Shown here one piece after another: positions 27,491 to 38,500 of a stretch of 64,000 nucleotides of DNA. Position numbers and translations under genes: made by a program. Position 1 is the first letter of the stretch. Each line of letters begins with the position of its first letter. Source of the stretch: Azospirillum rugosum (GTDB lineage Bacteria; Pseudomonadota; Alphaproteobacteria; Azospirillales; Azospirillaceae); assembly GCF_017876155.1 (NCBI RefSeq), contig NZ_JAGINP010000009.1, positions 1-64,000 on the forward strand. Direction: 5' to 3'. Under the pieces are notes generated by a model, which did no database searches, had not been told where the DNA came from, and saw nothing but the letters and a program-made list of their open reading frames with translations.

Positions 27491-28099
27491 ATGCTTAGGG
27501 AATTGCGCCCCGCGCTGGTCATGACCGCCGCATTGACGGTGATCACCGGCCTCGTCTACCCCCTCGCCGTCACCGGCATCGCGCAAGGCGTCCTCCCGCA
27601 TCAGGCCAACGGCAGCCTGATCGTCAGGGACGGCGCCGTCATCGGCTCCGGGTTGGTCGGCCAGCCCTTCACCGGCGAGCGGTACTTCCACCCCCGCCCG
27701 TCGGCGACCACAGCTCCCGACCCGGCCGACCCGGCGAAATCGGTGCCGGCGCCCTACAACGCCGCGAACTCCGGCGGCTCCAACGCCGGCCCGACCTCGA
27801 AGGCGCTGGTGGAGCGCATCCAGGGCGACGCCGAGCGGCTGAAGGCGGAGAACCCGGGTGTCCCGGTCCCGGCCGATCTGGTCACCACGTCGGGCAGCGG
27901 CCTCGACCCGGACCTCTCGCCGGCCGCGGCCGACTTCCAGGTGCCGCGGGTCGCCCGGGCGCGCGGGCTTCCCGAGGAGCGGGTCCGCCGGCTGGTCGAG
28001 GCGCACACCGTTCCCCGCCTTCTCGGCGTCCTGGGCGAACCGACCGTCAACGTTCTGGCGCTCAACCTCGCCCTGGATGCCGGCGCGGCGGACCGTTAG
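27491..28099 (+). CDS. kdpC: KdpC, assembly subunit of the K+-ATPase
   Basis: 202 aa. One N-terminal membrane helix (residues about 8-30) is followed by the conserved periplasmic domain with [17 protein letters not shown] and [11 protein letters not shown]. KdpC stabilises the pump and raises its ATP affinity. I chose the ATG at 27491 with GAGGACC upstream. An in-frame ATG at 27473 would overlap kdpB. Confidence 0.95.
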   Translation: MLRELRPALVMTAALTVITGLVYPLAVTGIAQGVLPHQANGSLIVRDGAVIGSGLVGQPFTGERYFHPRPSATTAPDPADPAKSVPAPYNAANSGGSNAGPTSKALVERIQGDAERLKAENPGVPVPADLVTTSGSGLDPDLSPAAADFQVPRVARARGLPEERVRRLVEAHTVPRLLGVLGEPTVNVLALNLALDAGAADR

Positions 28100-28109
28100 G
28101 CTGCCGGGC

Positions 28110-30833
28110 ATGACCGACGAGCTGTCCGACCGCACCGCCCGCCCCTCGCCCGACGCCCTGCTGCGTCAGGCGGAGCGGGAGGAGCGCGGTCGGCTGAAGA
28201 TCTTCCTCGGCGCAGCACCCGGTGTCGGCAAGACCTACGAGATGCTGCAGACGGCGCAGGCCAAGCGCCGCGAGGGCATCGACCTCGTCGTCGGCATCGT
28301 CGAGACCCACGGCCGCCCGGAGACCGAAGCGCTGCTCGCCGGGCTCGATGTGGTTCCGCGCCGCCGGATCGACTACAAGGGGCACGCGCTCGACGAGATG
28401 GATCTGGACGCCATCCTCGCCCGACGGCCGGCGCTCGCCCTGGTGGACGAGCTGGCCCACACCAACGCGCCCGGCAGCCGCCACGCCAAGCGGTACCTCG
28501 ACGTCGGGGAGCTGCTGGACGCCGGCATCGACGTCTACACCACGCTGAACATCCAGCACGTCGAGAGCCTCAACGACGTGGTCGCCAAGATCACGCGGGT
28601 GCGCGTGCGCGAGACGGTGCCGGACTCCATCCTCGACCGCGCCGACGACATCGAGGTCATCGACCTGGCGCCGGACGACCTGCTCCAGCGGCTGAAGGAG
28701 GGCAAGGTCTACGTGCCGCGCACGGCGGAGCGCGCGATCCGCCACTACTTCTCGCCCGGCAACCTGACGGCGCTGCGCGAACTGGCGTTGCGGCGCACGG
28801 CGCAACGGGTGGACGAACAGCTGCTCACCCACATGCAGGCACACGCGATCGCCGGCCCCTGGGCCGCCGGGGAGCGCCTGCTGGTCTGCGTCAACGAGGA
28901 CCCGAACGTCGGCGCCATGGTGCGTTACGCCCGGCGGCAGGCGGAGCGGCTGCGCGCCCACTGGACGGCGGTCCACGTCGAGACGCCGCGCGATCTTCGG
29001 CTTGCGGAAGCGGGCCGCGACCGCATCGCCGACGCGCTGCGGCTGGTGGAGCGGCTGGGCGGCGAGGCGGTGACCATCCCCGGAACCGACGTGGCGTCCA
29101 CGGTCGTCGACTACGCGCGGGCCAACAACGTCACCCACATCGTCATCGCCAAGTCGGGCCGGTCGCGCTGGTCGGAGCTGCTGCACGGCTCGGTGGCGCA
29201 CGACCTGATCCGCTGCGCCGGCGACATCAGCGTGCACGTGATCGCCGGCGACGCCGGTGACCCGATTCCGCCGAAGACGGTCAGGACCGCCCCGGTGCCG
29301 CGCACGCCGGTCGAGTGGTTGCCCTATCTGGCCGGCACCGGCTACGTCGCCGCGGCGCTCGGCGCCGGCCACGTGCTGCGCCTCGTGCTCGACCTCAACA
29401 ACATCGCGCTGGTGTTCCTCACCGCGGTGCTGGCGAGCGCCGTCACCGGCGGGCTGGGACCATCCCTCTTCGCCAGCCTGGTCAGCGTGCTGGCCTTCAA
29501 CTTCTTCTTCATCCCGCCGCTGCACACCTTCACCGTCGCCGACCCCGAGAACATCGTCGCGCTGTTCTTCTTCGCGGTCGTGGCGGTGATCGCCAGCAAC
29601 CTGACGGCGCGGGTGCGCGCCCAGGCGGTGACGGCGCGCCAGCGCGCCAAGACCACCGAGGACCTCTACCGGTTCAGCCGCAAGCTGGCCGGCGTCGCCG
29701 CCATGGACGACCTGCTGTGGGCCACCGCCTACCAGATCGCCGCGATGCTCAAGGTGCGCGTGGTGGTGCTTCTGCCGGAGGGCGAGACGGTGGCGGTTCG
29801 CGCCGGCTACCCGCCGGAGGACGTCATCGAGGACGCGGATCTGGCGGCGGCGAAATGGGCGTGGGAGAACAACCGGCCAGCCGGCGCCGGCGCCGACACG
29901 CTGCCCGGCGCCAAGTGGCTGTTCCTGCCGATGCGGACCGGGCGCGGCGCCGTGGGCGTGGTCGGCATCGACACCGACGCCGGCGGGGGCAAGCCCGGCG
30001 CCCTGCTGACGCCCGACCAGCGGCGCCTGCTCGACGCGCTGATCGACCAGGCGGCGCTCGCCATCGAGCGGGTCAACCTGGCCGAGGACGTGGACCGCGC
30101 CCGTCTGACGGCGGAGACCGAACGGCTGCGCTCGGCGCTGCTCACCTCCATCTCGCACGACCTGCGCACGCCGCTGGCCTCGATCCTCGGCTCGGCCACC
30201 AGCCTGAACAGCTACGGGCCGATGCTCGACGAGGCGGGCCGCAAGGAGCTGACGGCGACCATCCAGGAGGAGGCCGAGCGCCTGAACCGCTTCATCGCCA
30301 ACCTGCTCGACATGACGCGGCTGGAGTCCGGGGCGATCCGGCCGCGCACCGGCCCGGTCGACCTCGCCGAGGTGGTCGGCAGTGCCCTGGAGCGGGCCGG
30401 CGCGATCCTCGCCGGGCACCGCGTGGAGGTCGATCTCGCCGCCGACCTGCCGATGCTCGACCTCGATTCGGTGCTGTTCGAGCAGGTGCTGTTCAACCTG
30501 CTGGACAACGCCGCCAAGTACGCGCCGCCCGGCTCGCGGATCGACGTGCGGGCGCGGCGGGAGGGGGAGCGCGTGCGCATCGAGGTCCAGGACGAAGGCG
30601 ACGGCATCCCGCCGCCGGACCTCGAGCGGATCTTCGACAAGTTCTACCGTGTTCATGCGCAGGACCGGCAGCGGGCGGGCACCGGCCTCGGCCTCGCCAT
30701 CTGCCGCGGCTTCGTCGAGGCGATGGGCGGTACCATCGCCGCCGGGAACCGGACGGACCGGGCGGGTGCCGTGTTCACCCTGTCGCTTCCCGCCGCGGAC
30801 CCGCCCCGGATCGAAGAGGAGGCGTCGCCATGA
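28110..30833 (+). CDS. kdpD: KdpD sensor histidine kinase
   Basis: 907 aa. The N-terminal KdpD domain has a P-loop (GAAPGVGKT, 34-42) and a USP-like domain follows ([10 protein letters not shown]-type region at about 250-370). Four membrane helices lie at about 405-495, then a GAF-like region, a HisKA domain with the phospho-accepting His683 ([10 protein letters not shown]) and an HATPase domain ([19 protein letters not shown]). It senses K+ limitation and controls KdpE. It overlaps kdpE by four bases (ATGA). Confidence 0.96.
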   Translation: MTDELSDRTARPSPDALLRQAEREERGRLKIFLGAAPGVGKTYEMLQTAQAKRREGIDLVVGIVETHGRPETEALLAGLDVVPRRRIDYKGHALDEMDLDAILARRPALALVDELAHTNAPGSRHAKRYLDVGELLDAGIDVYTTLNIQHVESLNDVVAKITRVRVRETVPDSILDRADDIEVIDLAPDDLLQRLKEGKVYVPRTAERAIRHYFSPGNLTALRELALRRTAQRVDEQLLTHMQAHAIAGPWAAGERLLVCVNEDPNVGAMVRYARRQAERLRAHWTAVHVETPRDLRLAEAGRDRIADALRLVERLGGEAVTIPGTDVASTVVDYARANNVTHIVIAKSGRSRWSELLHGSVAHDLIRCAGDISVHVIAGDAGDPIPPKTVRTAPVPRTPVEWLPYLAGTGYVAAALGAGHVLRLVLDLNNIALVFLTAVLASAVTGGLGPSLFASLVSVLAFNFFFIPPLHTFTVADPENIVALFFFAVVAVIASNLTARVRAQAVTARQRAKTTEDLYRFSRKLAGVAAMDDLLWATAYQIAAMLKVRVVVLLPEGETVAVRAGYPPEDVIEDADLAAAKWAWENNRPAGAGADTLPGAKWLFLPMRTGRGAVGVVGIDTDAGGGKPGALLTPDQRRLLDALIDQAALAIERVNLAEDVDRARLTAETERLRSALLTSISHDLRTPLASILGSATSLNSYGPMLDEAGRKELTATIQEEAERLNRFIANLLDMTRLESGAIRPRTGPVDLAEVVGSALERAGAILAGHRVEVDLAADLPMLDLDSVLFEQVLFNLLDNAAKYAPPGSRIDVRARREGERVRIEVQDEGDGIPPPDLERIFDKFYRVHAQDRQRAGTGLGLAICRGFVEAMGGTIAAGNRTDRAGAVFTLSLPAADPPRIEEEASP

Positions 30834-31528
30834 AATCCGACACCGCACCGGTGCGCGTGCTCGTCGTCGATGACGAGCCGTCGATCCGCCGTTTCCTGCG
30901 CGCCAGCCTGACCGCGCAGGGCTACGACGTCACCGAGGCGGAGGACGGCGCCAGGGTGCTGGACGAGGTGCGCCGCCGTACGCCGGACCTGATCGTCCTC
31001 GACCTCGGCCTGCCGGGCATGGACGGGCAGGAGGTGATCCGGCGGTTGCGCGGCGACGGCCTGACCATGCCGATCATCGTGCTGTCCAGCCGCACGGACG
31101 AGGCCGGCAAGGTGGAGGCGCTCGACCTCGGTGCCGACGACTACGTCACCAAGCCCTTCGGTATCGACGAGCTGATGGCCCGCCTGCGCACCGCGTTGCG
31201 CCACCGCCTGCAGCAGCAGGGCGAGCGGCCGGTGTTCCGCTGCGGCGAGCTGGCGGTCGATCTGGTGAGGCGGCTGGTAACGGTGCGCGGGGGCGAGGTG
31301 AAGCTGTCGCCGCGCGAGTACGACCTGCTGCGTCTGCTGGTGGCGCACGCCGGCAAGGTTCTGACGCACCGTTTCATCCTCAAGGAGGTCTGGGGCGGTG
31401 AGACCGACATCCAGTACCTGCGCATCTACATCCGCCAGCTGCGCCAGAAGATCGAGCCGGACCCCGACCGCCCCTGGCACATCCAGACCGAGACCGGGGT
31501 CGGCTACCGCCTGCGCGCGCCGGAGTGA
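30830..31528 (+). CDS. kdpE: KdpE response regulator
   Basis: 232 aa OmpR/PhoB-type regulator. The receiver has Asp14/Asp15, the phosphorylated Asp58 (IVLDLGLPG) and the conserved Lys in TKPFG. The C-terminal winged helix has [12 protein letters not shown] and ETGVGYRLR. It is activated by KdpD and turns on kdp transcription under K+ limitation. Presence of the whole kdpFABCDE set means the island carries its own sensing circuit. Confidence 0.96.
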   Translation: MKSDTAPVRVLVVDDEPSIRRFLRASLTAQGYDVTEAEDGARVLDEVRRRTPDLIVLDLGLPGMDGQEVIRRLRGDGLTMPIIVLSSRTDEAGKVEALDLGADDYVTKPFGIDELMARLRTALRHRLQQQGERPVFRCGELAVDLVRRLVTVRGGEVKLSPREYDLLRLLVAHAGKVLTHRFILKEVWGGETDIQYLRIYIRQLRQKIEPDPDRPWHIQTETGVGYRLRAPE

Positions 31529-31556
31529 GGCGGGCGGTCAAACGAAAGACCCGTTC

Positions 31557-32013
31557 ATGGACCTTGGCGACCTTGTGACGCCCGACCGCGTCATCGCGAA
31601 GCTGGTTGCAGCGGACAAGCCGGAGGCTGCTCTCGGAGCTTGCCGGCCACGCCGCTGCCGCGACCAGCCTGCCGCAATCAACCGTCCTGGAGGCACTCGA
31701 AAAGCGCGAGGCGCTGGGCTCGGCCGGTGTGGGCAGCGGCGTGGCGTTGCCGCATGCGCGCGTTCCCGGGATCGGCCGCTTCTTCGGGCTGTTCGCCCGC
31801 CTGGAGCGCCACATCACAAACGATGCTGTCGACGATCAGCCTGTGGATCTCGTCTTCCTGTTGCTGGGGCCGCCACGGGCTGCGCATGAGCATCTGCATG
31901 CGCTGGCGTGCGTTTCGCGCCGGCTGCGTGACCCGACCGTGTTGGCCCACCTGCGCCGGTCAGTGGATGCGGCGGCACTCTATTCTGCCATGGCAGGAGG
32001 TGGTGACTGCTGA
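31557..32013 (+). pseudogene. ptsN: PtsN-like (EIIA-Ntr) protein with a frameshift
   Basis: The ATG at 31557 opens with a typical PtsN start, MDLGDLVTPDRVIAKLVAAD, but the remainder (RRLLSELAGHAAA ... EALEKREALGSAGVGSGVAL) is in another frame. One extra C at about 31620 explains the break. The phospho-accepting histidine in VALPHARVPG is intact. EIIA-Ntr proteins are known to interact with KdpD or TrkA in other bacteria, which fits the position 28 bp after kdpE. Either a dead copy or a sequencing error. Internal starts in the second frame would give a truncated product. Confidence 0.75.
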
Positions 32014-32044
32014 AACCCGCGGCCGATCCGGGCTACACGCGTTT

Positions 32045-32320
32045 TTACGGAACCGGAGGTGGGGACTCGCTGCCTGTTTTGCCTGCATTCTCCGGCTGAT
32101 CGACCAGCATGACGCCGAGGCCGCGAGCCGAGGACAGGAAGATGACGCCGTGCTCCTCGAGCGCCTTGCGGACGGCGTCCCGCGTGGTGTCCCGCACCCC
32201 GAGGCGGTCCGACTCCAGCCGCTTGAGCGCCGTCAGGGCGACCAGAGCCGCGTCTGCAAGCGTCTCCTGCGTCCACCCGAGGAGAGCCCGCGCGGCCCTA
32301 ATTTGCCTGGATGTGATCAT
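32045..32320 (-). CDS. XRE-family regulator
   Basis: 91 aa, convergent with the ptsN remnant. A helix-turn-helix of the HTH_3 type covers residues 3-60 (IRAARALLGWTQETLADAAL, then VALTALKRLESDRLGV). A strand follows, GVIFLSSARGLGVML, a pattern seen in small XRE regulators of phage and transposon origin. Target unknown. Confidence 0.75.
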   Translation of the reverse strand: MITSRQIRAARALLGWTQETLADAALVALTALKRLESDRLGVRDTTRDAVRKALEEHGVIFLSSARGLGVMLVDQPENAGKTGSESPPPVP

Positions 32321-32523
32321 CAGGGATCACATTCCCGATACGCCCCTCGCGCGCCACAGAGACGACTATTTTGGTCGCATTCCCATAGGCAACCGGCTAC
32401 ACTCTCCGGCTGCAAGGGTCCCGATGTTCTTCCCGGCTTCATGGCGCGCGTGACGTGGGCAGGCAGGACCACGCTGGCCGCCGTGGTACCGGTGTGGAGA
32501 AAGCACGATGGAGGCAAGACGCG

Positions 32524-32766
32524 ATGCCGCGCGTCTGGGAACTGGCGGCGTTGATCCGGCAGTACGATCGATGCATGGACGATGGCGACGCCTTGTGCCC
32601 CGCCGACATTCCGGCCGCGGTGGAGTGCTATTGGCGCGCGGTCGTCATCAAGGAGCTGATCTATGGCGAAGCGGAACGCTTCGGTGTCCCCCTGCCCTGC
32701 ACCCGGTGCTGGCAGGACGATCTCGAGGCCGTTCGGGCCTTCGTGGCCGGAGGCGGATGGCAGTAG
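32524..32766 (+). CDS. Hypothetical protein, 80 aa
   Basis: Not recognised. The protein is soluble and acidic, with an N-terminal helix (PRVWELAALIRQYDRCMDDG) and a CTRC pair of cysteines near the C-terminus that could bind metal. It precedes the Hpt-like and receiver genes in the same orientation and ends 32 bases before them, so it may belong to their transcript. Confidence 0.45.
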   Translation: MPRVWELAALIRQYDRCMDDGDALCPADIPAAVECYWRAVVIKELIYGEAERFGVPLPCTRCWQDDLEAVRAFVAGGGWQ

Positions 32767-32798
32767 ATGGGCAGCACGCACGCCATGACGCACCGTCC

Positions 32799-33263
32799 AT
32801 GCCGTTCCACATGACAGCCGGGCCGACCATGCCGCAGACCACCGCAGCGAACGACGAAGCGATCCTTGCCATTCTCCGGCGCGACCTGGAGCACGATACC
32901 TTCCGTGACGTCCTTGCCGGGCTTAAGGAGGAACTGATCCGGCGGCTGCGGTCGGCGCAGGACGAACCGCCCGATTGGCACCGCATCAATCAAGACGCGA
33001 GGGCGCTGCTGTCGCTGGCCGTGAGCTTCGGCTTCGACACGCTGGCCGCCCTGACCCGGGCGGTGCTTGCGGCCAGCCGGCGCCCGACGGGGCACGCCCC
33101 GGAGGTGCTGCAAGCGTACAGGGCCGAGGTGAGCCGCCGGCTGAGCGTGATCGCGGCGATGGAGCGCGAACTTGAAACGAGTGTGGGAGCACGGCGAGGG
33201 GCAACGGCCCGCACGACATCCGATGCCGACGCCGGCGGGAGGGGACGCGATGGCGATGGATGA
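32799..33263 (+). CDS. Helical protein resembling an Hpt domain without histidine
   Basis: 154 aa, mostly helical. The region INQDARALLSLAVSFGFDTLAALTRAVLAA looks like the core helices of a histidine phosphotransfer domain. The residue matching the phospho-histidine is not His (Arg or Asp by alignment), so it cannot relay phosphate in the usual way. It overlaps the following receiver gene by 14 bases. It could be a decoy or regulator of the receiver. Starts at 32811 or 32829 are possible alternatives. Confidence 0.5.
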   Translation: MPFHMTAGPTMPQTTAANDEAILAILRRDLEHDTFRDVLAGLKEELIRRLRSAQDEPPDWHRINQDARALLSLAVSFGFDTLAALTRAVLAASRRPTGHAPEVLQAYRAEVSRRLSVIAAMERELETSVGARRGATARTTSDADAGGRGRDGDG

Positions 33264-33639
33264 AGGCAAACCCGTCCACGTCCTCGTCGTCGAAGACGAG
33301 GTGCTGGTCGCCTGGGCGCTTCGGGAAATCCTGGAGGGCGCCGGCTATCGGGTAACGGTGGCCCACGACGGCTTGCGCGCCCTCGCCTTCGAGGCTGAGG
33401 ATCCGGCCGACGCGCTGCTGACTGATCTGCAGATGCCGCACCTGAATGGTGCGGCGCTGGTCCGCCGCCTGAGGTCGTCACGCCCGCTGCTGCCGGTGAT
33501 CGTCATGACGGGCACGCCGGATGTCCGCGACCTTGCTGGGCTGGGACACGGCACGCCGGCGTCCACCATCATCGTAGCCAAGCCGCTGAGCCCCCAGCCG
33601 ATTCTCGCCGCACTCCGCGCCGCACTGGAGGCATCATGA
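33250..33639 (+). CDS. Stand-alone receiver (CheY-like) protein
   Basis: 129 aa single-domain response regulator: acidic cluster LVVEDEVLVAWALREIL, phosphorylation site ALLTDLQMPHLNG, switch Thr in VIVMTGTP and Lys-Pro in IVAKPLSP. There is no output domain, so it must act by protein contact. Gene overlap with the Hpt-like protein upstream suggests the two work together. Confidence 0.88.
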   Translation: MAMDEGKPVHVLVVEDEVLVAWALREILEGAGYRVTVAHDGLRALAFEAEDPADALLTDLQMPHLNGAALVRRLRSSRPLLPVIVMTGTPDVRDLAGLGHGTPASTIIVAKPLSPQPILAALRAALEAS

Positions 33640-33782
33640 TTCCCTAGGGCCGGAAGGCTTGGGCAAGGTGCTTCCACATCGCGTCCACAGGACAGAAGCC
33701 CTTTTTCCGCTATGGTTTTGCCGCCTCTTCGCGTAAAAACTCATACTCACGTATGCAACCTCTTCATGGAGCGCCCCGCGTC

Positions 33783-34187
33783 ATGACTGACGTGATCGAG
33801 CAGGCGGCCAGGATCGTCGCCGCATACGTCCGCAACCACCGCGTCGGGATCGGTGACTTGCCATCCCTGATCGCAACCGTGCGCCGGGCGCTGGACAGCG
33901 CCGGCAAGCCGAGCGCACCGGCGCCCACCGAGCGCAAGCCGGCGGTGCCGATTCGCCGGTCGGTGACGCCCGACTACATCGTCTGCCTGGAAGACGGAAA
34001 GAAGCTGAAGACGCTGAAGCGTCACCTGCGGACCGTCTACGGCATGACGCCCGAGGAGTACCGGGCGCGCTGGAACCTGCCGGACGCCTACCCGATGACG
34101 GCCCCGAACTACGCGGCGGACCGCTCGGCGATGGCCAAGGCGCGGGGGCTTGGGCGGATCGGCCGGAGGCCGCGGAACATGGGGTAA
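33783..34187 (+). CDS. MucR/Ros-type zinc-finger transcriptional regulator
   Basis: 134 aa. The conserved Ros/MucR pattern is present: an N-terminal IVAAYVRNHRVGIGDLPSLI, then a C-terminal zinc-finger-like domain IVCLEDGKKLKTLKRHLRTV, YGMTPEEYRARWNLP and YPMTAPNYAADRSAMAKARG. The first finger cysteine region reads VCLEDGKKLK with one Cys, as in several MucR variants. MucR proteins silence horizontally acquired genes and control surface and motility genes. A copy on a mobile island may buffer or override the host regulator. Confidence 0.9.
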   Translation: MTDVIEQAARIVAAYVRNHRVGIGDLPSLIATVRRALDSAGKPSAPAPTERKPAVPIRRSVTPDYIVCLEDGKKLKTLKRHLRTVYGMTPEEYRARWNLPDAYPMTAPNYAADRSAMAKARGLGRIGRRPRNMG

Positions 34188-34220
34188 AGGTGCGGGTACC
34201 GGGGACATCGGCGGGAATGG

Positions 34221-34405
34221 TCAGCCCGCACCATCGCCGCACACCGATTGGGGCGGGTCCCTGCGCCCCTGGAGCACCGCCGGGCTCTTGCCGGTCCGCT
34301 TCGCCTTGTGCAGGGCGGCATCCGCCTGCCGCATCGCCTCCTCTGGTTCCAGCTTGGCCTGCGTCCACACCGGATATGCCGGCCGAGCAGCCGACTCGCA
34401 CCGGG
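34221..34405 (-). pseudogene. GGDEF C-terminal fragment
   Basis: The minus strand encodes the end of a diguanylate cyclase domain: VRVGCSAGIS, then VWTQAKLEPEEAMRQADAAL and HKAKRTGKSPAVLQG in another frame, an insertion of one G separating them. It closely resembles the end of the intact diguanylate cyclase at 40170-42104, so it is a truncated relative or partial duplication. The GGDEF motif itself is missing. Confidence 0.7.
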
Positions 34406-34427
34406 TCGGACGCGCCAGCCGCACCCG

Positions 34428-34517
34428 ACTCGCACGGTGCTGACGGAACTGGTCGACGCGCTGAGCGTCAGCCCGGCAAGCTTGTTGCCGCGTTTCGAGG
34501 CAGGGGATCGGCAGTGA
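34428..34517 (+). pseudogene. XRE regulator C-terminal fragment
   Basis: The short frame TVLTELVDALSVSPASLLPR matches the last helices of the XRE regulator at 43876-44106 (TVLKELADALGVSAASLLEL). The HTH part is missing and the GGDEF fragment abuts it. It marks a joint between two broken genes. Confidence 0.6.
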
Positions 34518-34685
34518 TCTCCACCGAAGGCAGCCCATCCAGCCGTGTCCGCCCGCTTCGCCCCGGCCGTGATGAATCCGATCGACGAACACGCGGCCTG
34601 CGGATTGCGGTGCCTCCGGCTGGGAATCGAACGGCGCCGCTGACGCGGTCCCGGGCCGCGGGGAAGGAGCCTTGCCTGCGCGCTT

Positions 34686-35486
34686 TCACCTGCTGCGCTT
34701 CCTTGGCTCGGATTTTCCGGCACGCTCCGGCGGCAAGTATGTCCATCCTGTTTCCCCGTACAGTTCCAGAGCTTTCGCCTTCCATACGGGAAAAAGAGAG
34801 CAGTCGGGACTCATATCGACCAGGAAGTCCATATGGGCCAACCGAAATCCGATACCGCAACCACCGGCTTCCGACACGAAAGGCGGAGACACTTGATTGA
34901 AGTACGACGTGCCTTCGCCCATCAGCATCAATATTTGCCTTGCTCCTGAGCCGTTACGCACAAAATCGCGGACACCATCGAAATCAGGCGACAACACCGT
35001 ATCCGAACCAAGGAAATAAGCCGTCGCGGAAACGGCAATCTTGACGATCCCCCGGACGAATTTGGGGTTTCTGCCGATCTCGGTGGAGAAGGATACCGTC
35101 CCAACTCTGCCGCTGCGTTCGAACGAAGCACGGATGTTCCGACTCGACCCGCCAACCGGAGGCAAAGCGGCCCCGTCATGTGCCCGAACCGGGTGCCTGT
35201 CCATGTTGAAGGACATCTGGGGCCCTCGCCGGCCGACCGTTGCCCTGACATTCCCGCGATTCAGAATGGCAGGCGGCCGGCCACCCTTGCGAGGAATGCC
35301 CGCCAGGAAAGCGGGAACGTCGAAATCATCGATCACCGCCCGATCCAGGCTTGCCAGGTTGTTGTTGCACGCACGGCAGACGGTACCGCCCGTGAGGACA
35401 AAACCGTCCGGACACCCCAGAGCCTCGGGAATGATGTGTTCCACGGAAGGGGCTTGGTCATCCTTCTTGCACCAGATGCATCTCAT
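34686..35486 (-). CDS. HNH endonuclease
   Basis: 266 aa. The N-terminal 45 residues form an HNH-type fold: paired cysteines CIWCKK, the catalytic stretch SVEHIIPEALG, and a second pair CRACNN. The remaining 220 residues have no recognised domain and may recognise the target. It lies 50 bp after the large SF1 helicase on the same strand, so the two are probably co-transcribed. A helicase plus HNH nuclease suggests a DNA-targeting defence pair. Confidence 0.75.
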   Translation of the reverse strand: MRCIWCKKDDQAPSVEHIIPEALGCPDGFVLTGGTVCRACNNNLASLDRAVIDDFDVPAFLAGIPRKGGRPPAILNRGNVRATVGRRGPQMSFNMDRHPVRAHDGAALPPVGGSSRNIRASFERSGRVGTVSFSTEIGRNPKFVRGIVKIAVSATAYFLGSDTVLSPDFDGVRDFVRNGSGARQILMLMGEGTSYFNQVSPPFVSEAGGCGIGFRLAHMDFLVDMSPDCSLFPVWKAKALELYGETGWTYLPPERAGKSEPRKRSR

Positions 35487-35535
35487 CGCCTCACCTCACC
35501 CAGCCGCGGCGCTTCACAGAACACGAGAGCGAATG

Positions 35536-38500
35536 TCAGCCGGGAAGCGGCACCATGTCCTCACAATCGTCGGCAGCATCCCGTTCAACGGGCATCTCAT
35601 CGGTCTCGCCGGTGACGTCATGCGCATCGAACGGCCAGCGCACGACGGGAAGGGCTGTGGCGGCAGCGGCGAACACGCCGGCACCGGCCCAGGCGGCGTG
35701 GGAGCCGACGACGTACATCACCTTCTTCGCCCGTGTGGCGGCGACGTTGAGGATGTTCGGTGTCCCGCCCGCCCAGGTCCGCGACCCGCGGCTGGTCTCC
35801 GCCGACGCCCCCAGGACCAGCAGCACGGCCTCCGCCTCCTTGCCCTGGAACGTGTGGACCGTCCCGATGTGCGCCTTTCCCCAGTCGTCCTTCGGCTTCT
35901 TTCCCTCGATGCCCAGTTCGTCGAGAACGCCGCTTTTGAGCACGAAACTCCTGAGCTTGTCCGCCACAGCCCGGAACGGGGTGATGATGTACAGGCTGGG
36001 CTTCCGAATGCCCTGCACGCTCAATTTCCGCAGGAGATCGACGACCGCCTCGCCTTCCGCCTTGCTCCATTTCTCGGCATTGGACCGGACGTCGATCCAG
36101 GCACTGCCGGCAAGCCACGGCGACAGGGCGTCGGCGATGGGAGACGCCGGATCCCCCGCCGCATGCACCATCAGCCCCCCGTAGGCGATCTCGTTGGAGA
36201 TCGAGAACATCGGATCCTGGCAGCGGCGGTGCACGAGAAGCGGAAGGCCGATCTCCCGGACATCGGCACCCTCGCCCATACGGGCTATCAACGGGCTGAC
36301 GGCGTCGGCGAGCGTCTGTGTTGACGCCCGCGGCGCCGCCCACAGATCGGGGTGCGCACCGTAGCTGGCGCAGATCGCCCGGACGAGGCCCGTTGGGACC
36401 TTCGAGACCGGTTCGATCTGCAGCGGATCGCCGATGATGAGCGCGCGCCGCGACCGCCACACGGCGCCAGCCGCAGCCTGCGGCGTCGCCTGGCCGGCTT
36501 CGTCTACGATGAGCCAGCCGATGGCTCCCTCGCCCACTCCATCCATCAGCCGGTCGAACGAGGCGAACGTCGTCGAGACAAGAGGAACCACGAGGAAGAA
36601 GCTGTCCCACAGATCTCCAAGGTGGGCGTCGGCGCCGGACGGCGTGCGCTTGCCTTTGAGGTGATCCATCATCAGCCCGAGGTTCGACTTCATCGGCCCG
36701 CCGGCGGCATCGATGAACGCGCGGTGCAGACGGATGGCGGCGGCGAACATCTCATCCCGCGCCGCCGTGAAGTCAGGATCCGCCCAGGTGCTGGCAGTAT
36801 GAATGGCCTCATGGGAACCGCTCCAGAATGTCGGGCCGAGTTGGGTGCCCGCGCAGACATCCGGACACCGGGCCTCCAGGTCGCGCAGCTGCGCCCAGCG
36901 TTCCCGGCCGGCCGTCAGCGCGGCCTCAGCCGCCCTCGCCTGCGCGTCCGCCGTTTCCGCGCGGGTCCCCGCGGCAAGCAGTTCGGCCCGGGCCGCATCC
37001 TGGTCGGCCAGCGTGCGGCGCAACAGGCCCATCGCCTCCTCCTGCCGTCGCCGCCAGCGGGCGTCCAGACCGAGCCAGCGGAAAACAGGAGCCGGCTGGA
37101 GGGCCGTGCTGCCATCGAGCAGGCGGCGCGCATCGGCGACGGCGGCATCGAGCCGGGCCAGCGCCAGCTCCGCCGCCCGGCGGGTCTCCCGTGCCTTGTC
37201 CGCGTCTCCAACCGCAGCACGGTGCGCCGCCTCGGCATCGTCCATGGCCTGCTGGACCGACGCGGCCGACCACAGCGCCATGCGGATCTGCTCGCGCAGC
37301 GTCTGCATGCCGGCGACGGCCGCGCGCTTCTCCCGGTAGTCAAGACAGGCCTGCCGCCAGCGTTCCATGGCCGCCGCCTTGTTCCGCGGCGGCGCTTCGG
37401 CCTCGACGATCATCGGGGGCGGCGCGCCCGCCCGATCGCGCTTCACCCGCCCGGTCACCGCGGCGAGGTACTTTTCCAACCCCCAATCCGGATGCCACCA
37501 GGCGTCCTCTACGAAGTCCGTGCGGTTGGCCATGTTGCCCAGCACCGCGGCGATGAGCCCCCAGCAACTCCCCTCCTTGCCGTGAACGGCGTCCGCGGTG
37601 CCGGGAAAATGACGGGCTGCGCAATCCGGCGCCACCGTTCCGGCGAGAGGCAGTTCGGCGCTGACGTTCCGCACGGCGGCGTTGTTCGAGGACGCGACCA
37701 CGATCCCGCGCCCCCGCAACCTGTCGTCCAGCCTGTGAAGCGTCTGCCGGCGCCCCCCTTCGGCAATGAGGTCCACGGGCGCAAAGGCGGATGCCGGATC
37801 CTCGAACCCGAGCAGCGCGTCGGCCCGGTCGAGAACCACGGCGGCGATGACGTCGCGCAACAGCGTCGTCTTGCCCGTGCCGGGCGGCCCGTTGATGGAG
37901 AGCACGCCGCCGTCCGCCAGATCGCGCACGGCGGCGTTCACCGCCGCCTGCTGCAACGTCACCAGCTTGGCAGGCGGAGGCGCCGGCCAGCGGGCCAACG
38001 GCAGTTGCCTGGGCGCCAGCAGATCCTCCAGCAGCGCCTTGTCGGCCAGCACGTCGCGGCGATGCGGGGGCGGCCGTTGCCCGAGATAGGTTTGCAGCGT
38101 CGCCCCGCCCCCGCCAGCCTGCACGACGGTGCGGAGGCGGTGCAGGTCGCGGAGGAAGAAGCTGTTGATGATGTCGACCGGCTCCTTCTCGCCGTCCCCG
38201 ATGACGCGGATGGCGATCCTCGGCCGCTCGAGCACCTCCTTCGGCAGGTTCAAGAGCCGCTCCAGCGTGCTCATGCCGAGGACGAAGCCCCGCCTCGTCG
38301 TCGGGATCTGGCAGCCTTCCTCGGCGCGTTCGACCAGCGCGTCTCCGATCTCGCGGCACAGTTCGTCCTGGACGTCCAGGTACCGGTGCAAGCCGGATAT
38401 CCGGTCGGCCAGGACTTCTCCGCATGCCCACCCGAAACTCGACAGCAGCACCTTGGAGGATGGGAAGCCCCGTTCATCGAAGGAGGCCAGGGCCAGCACG

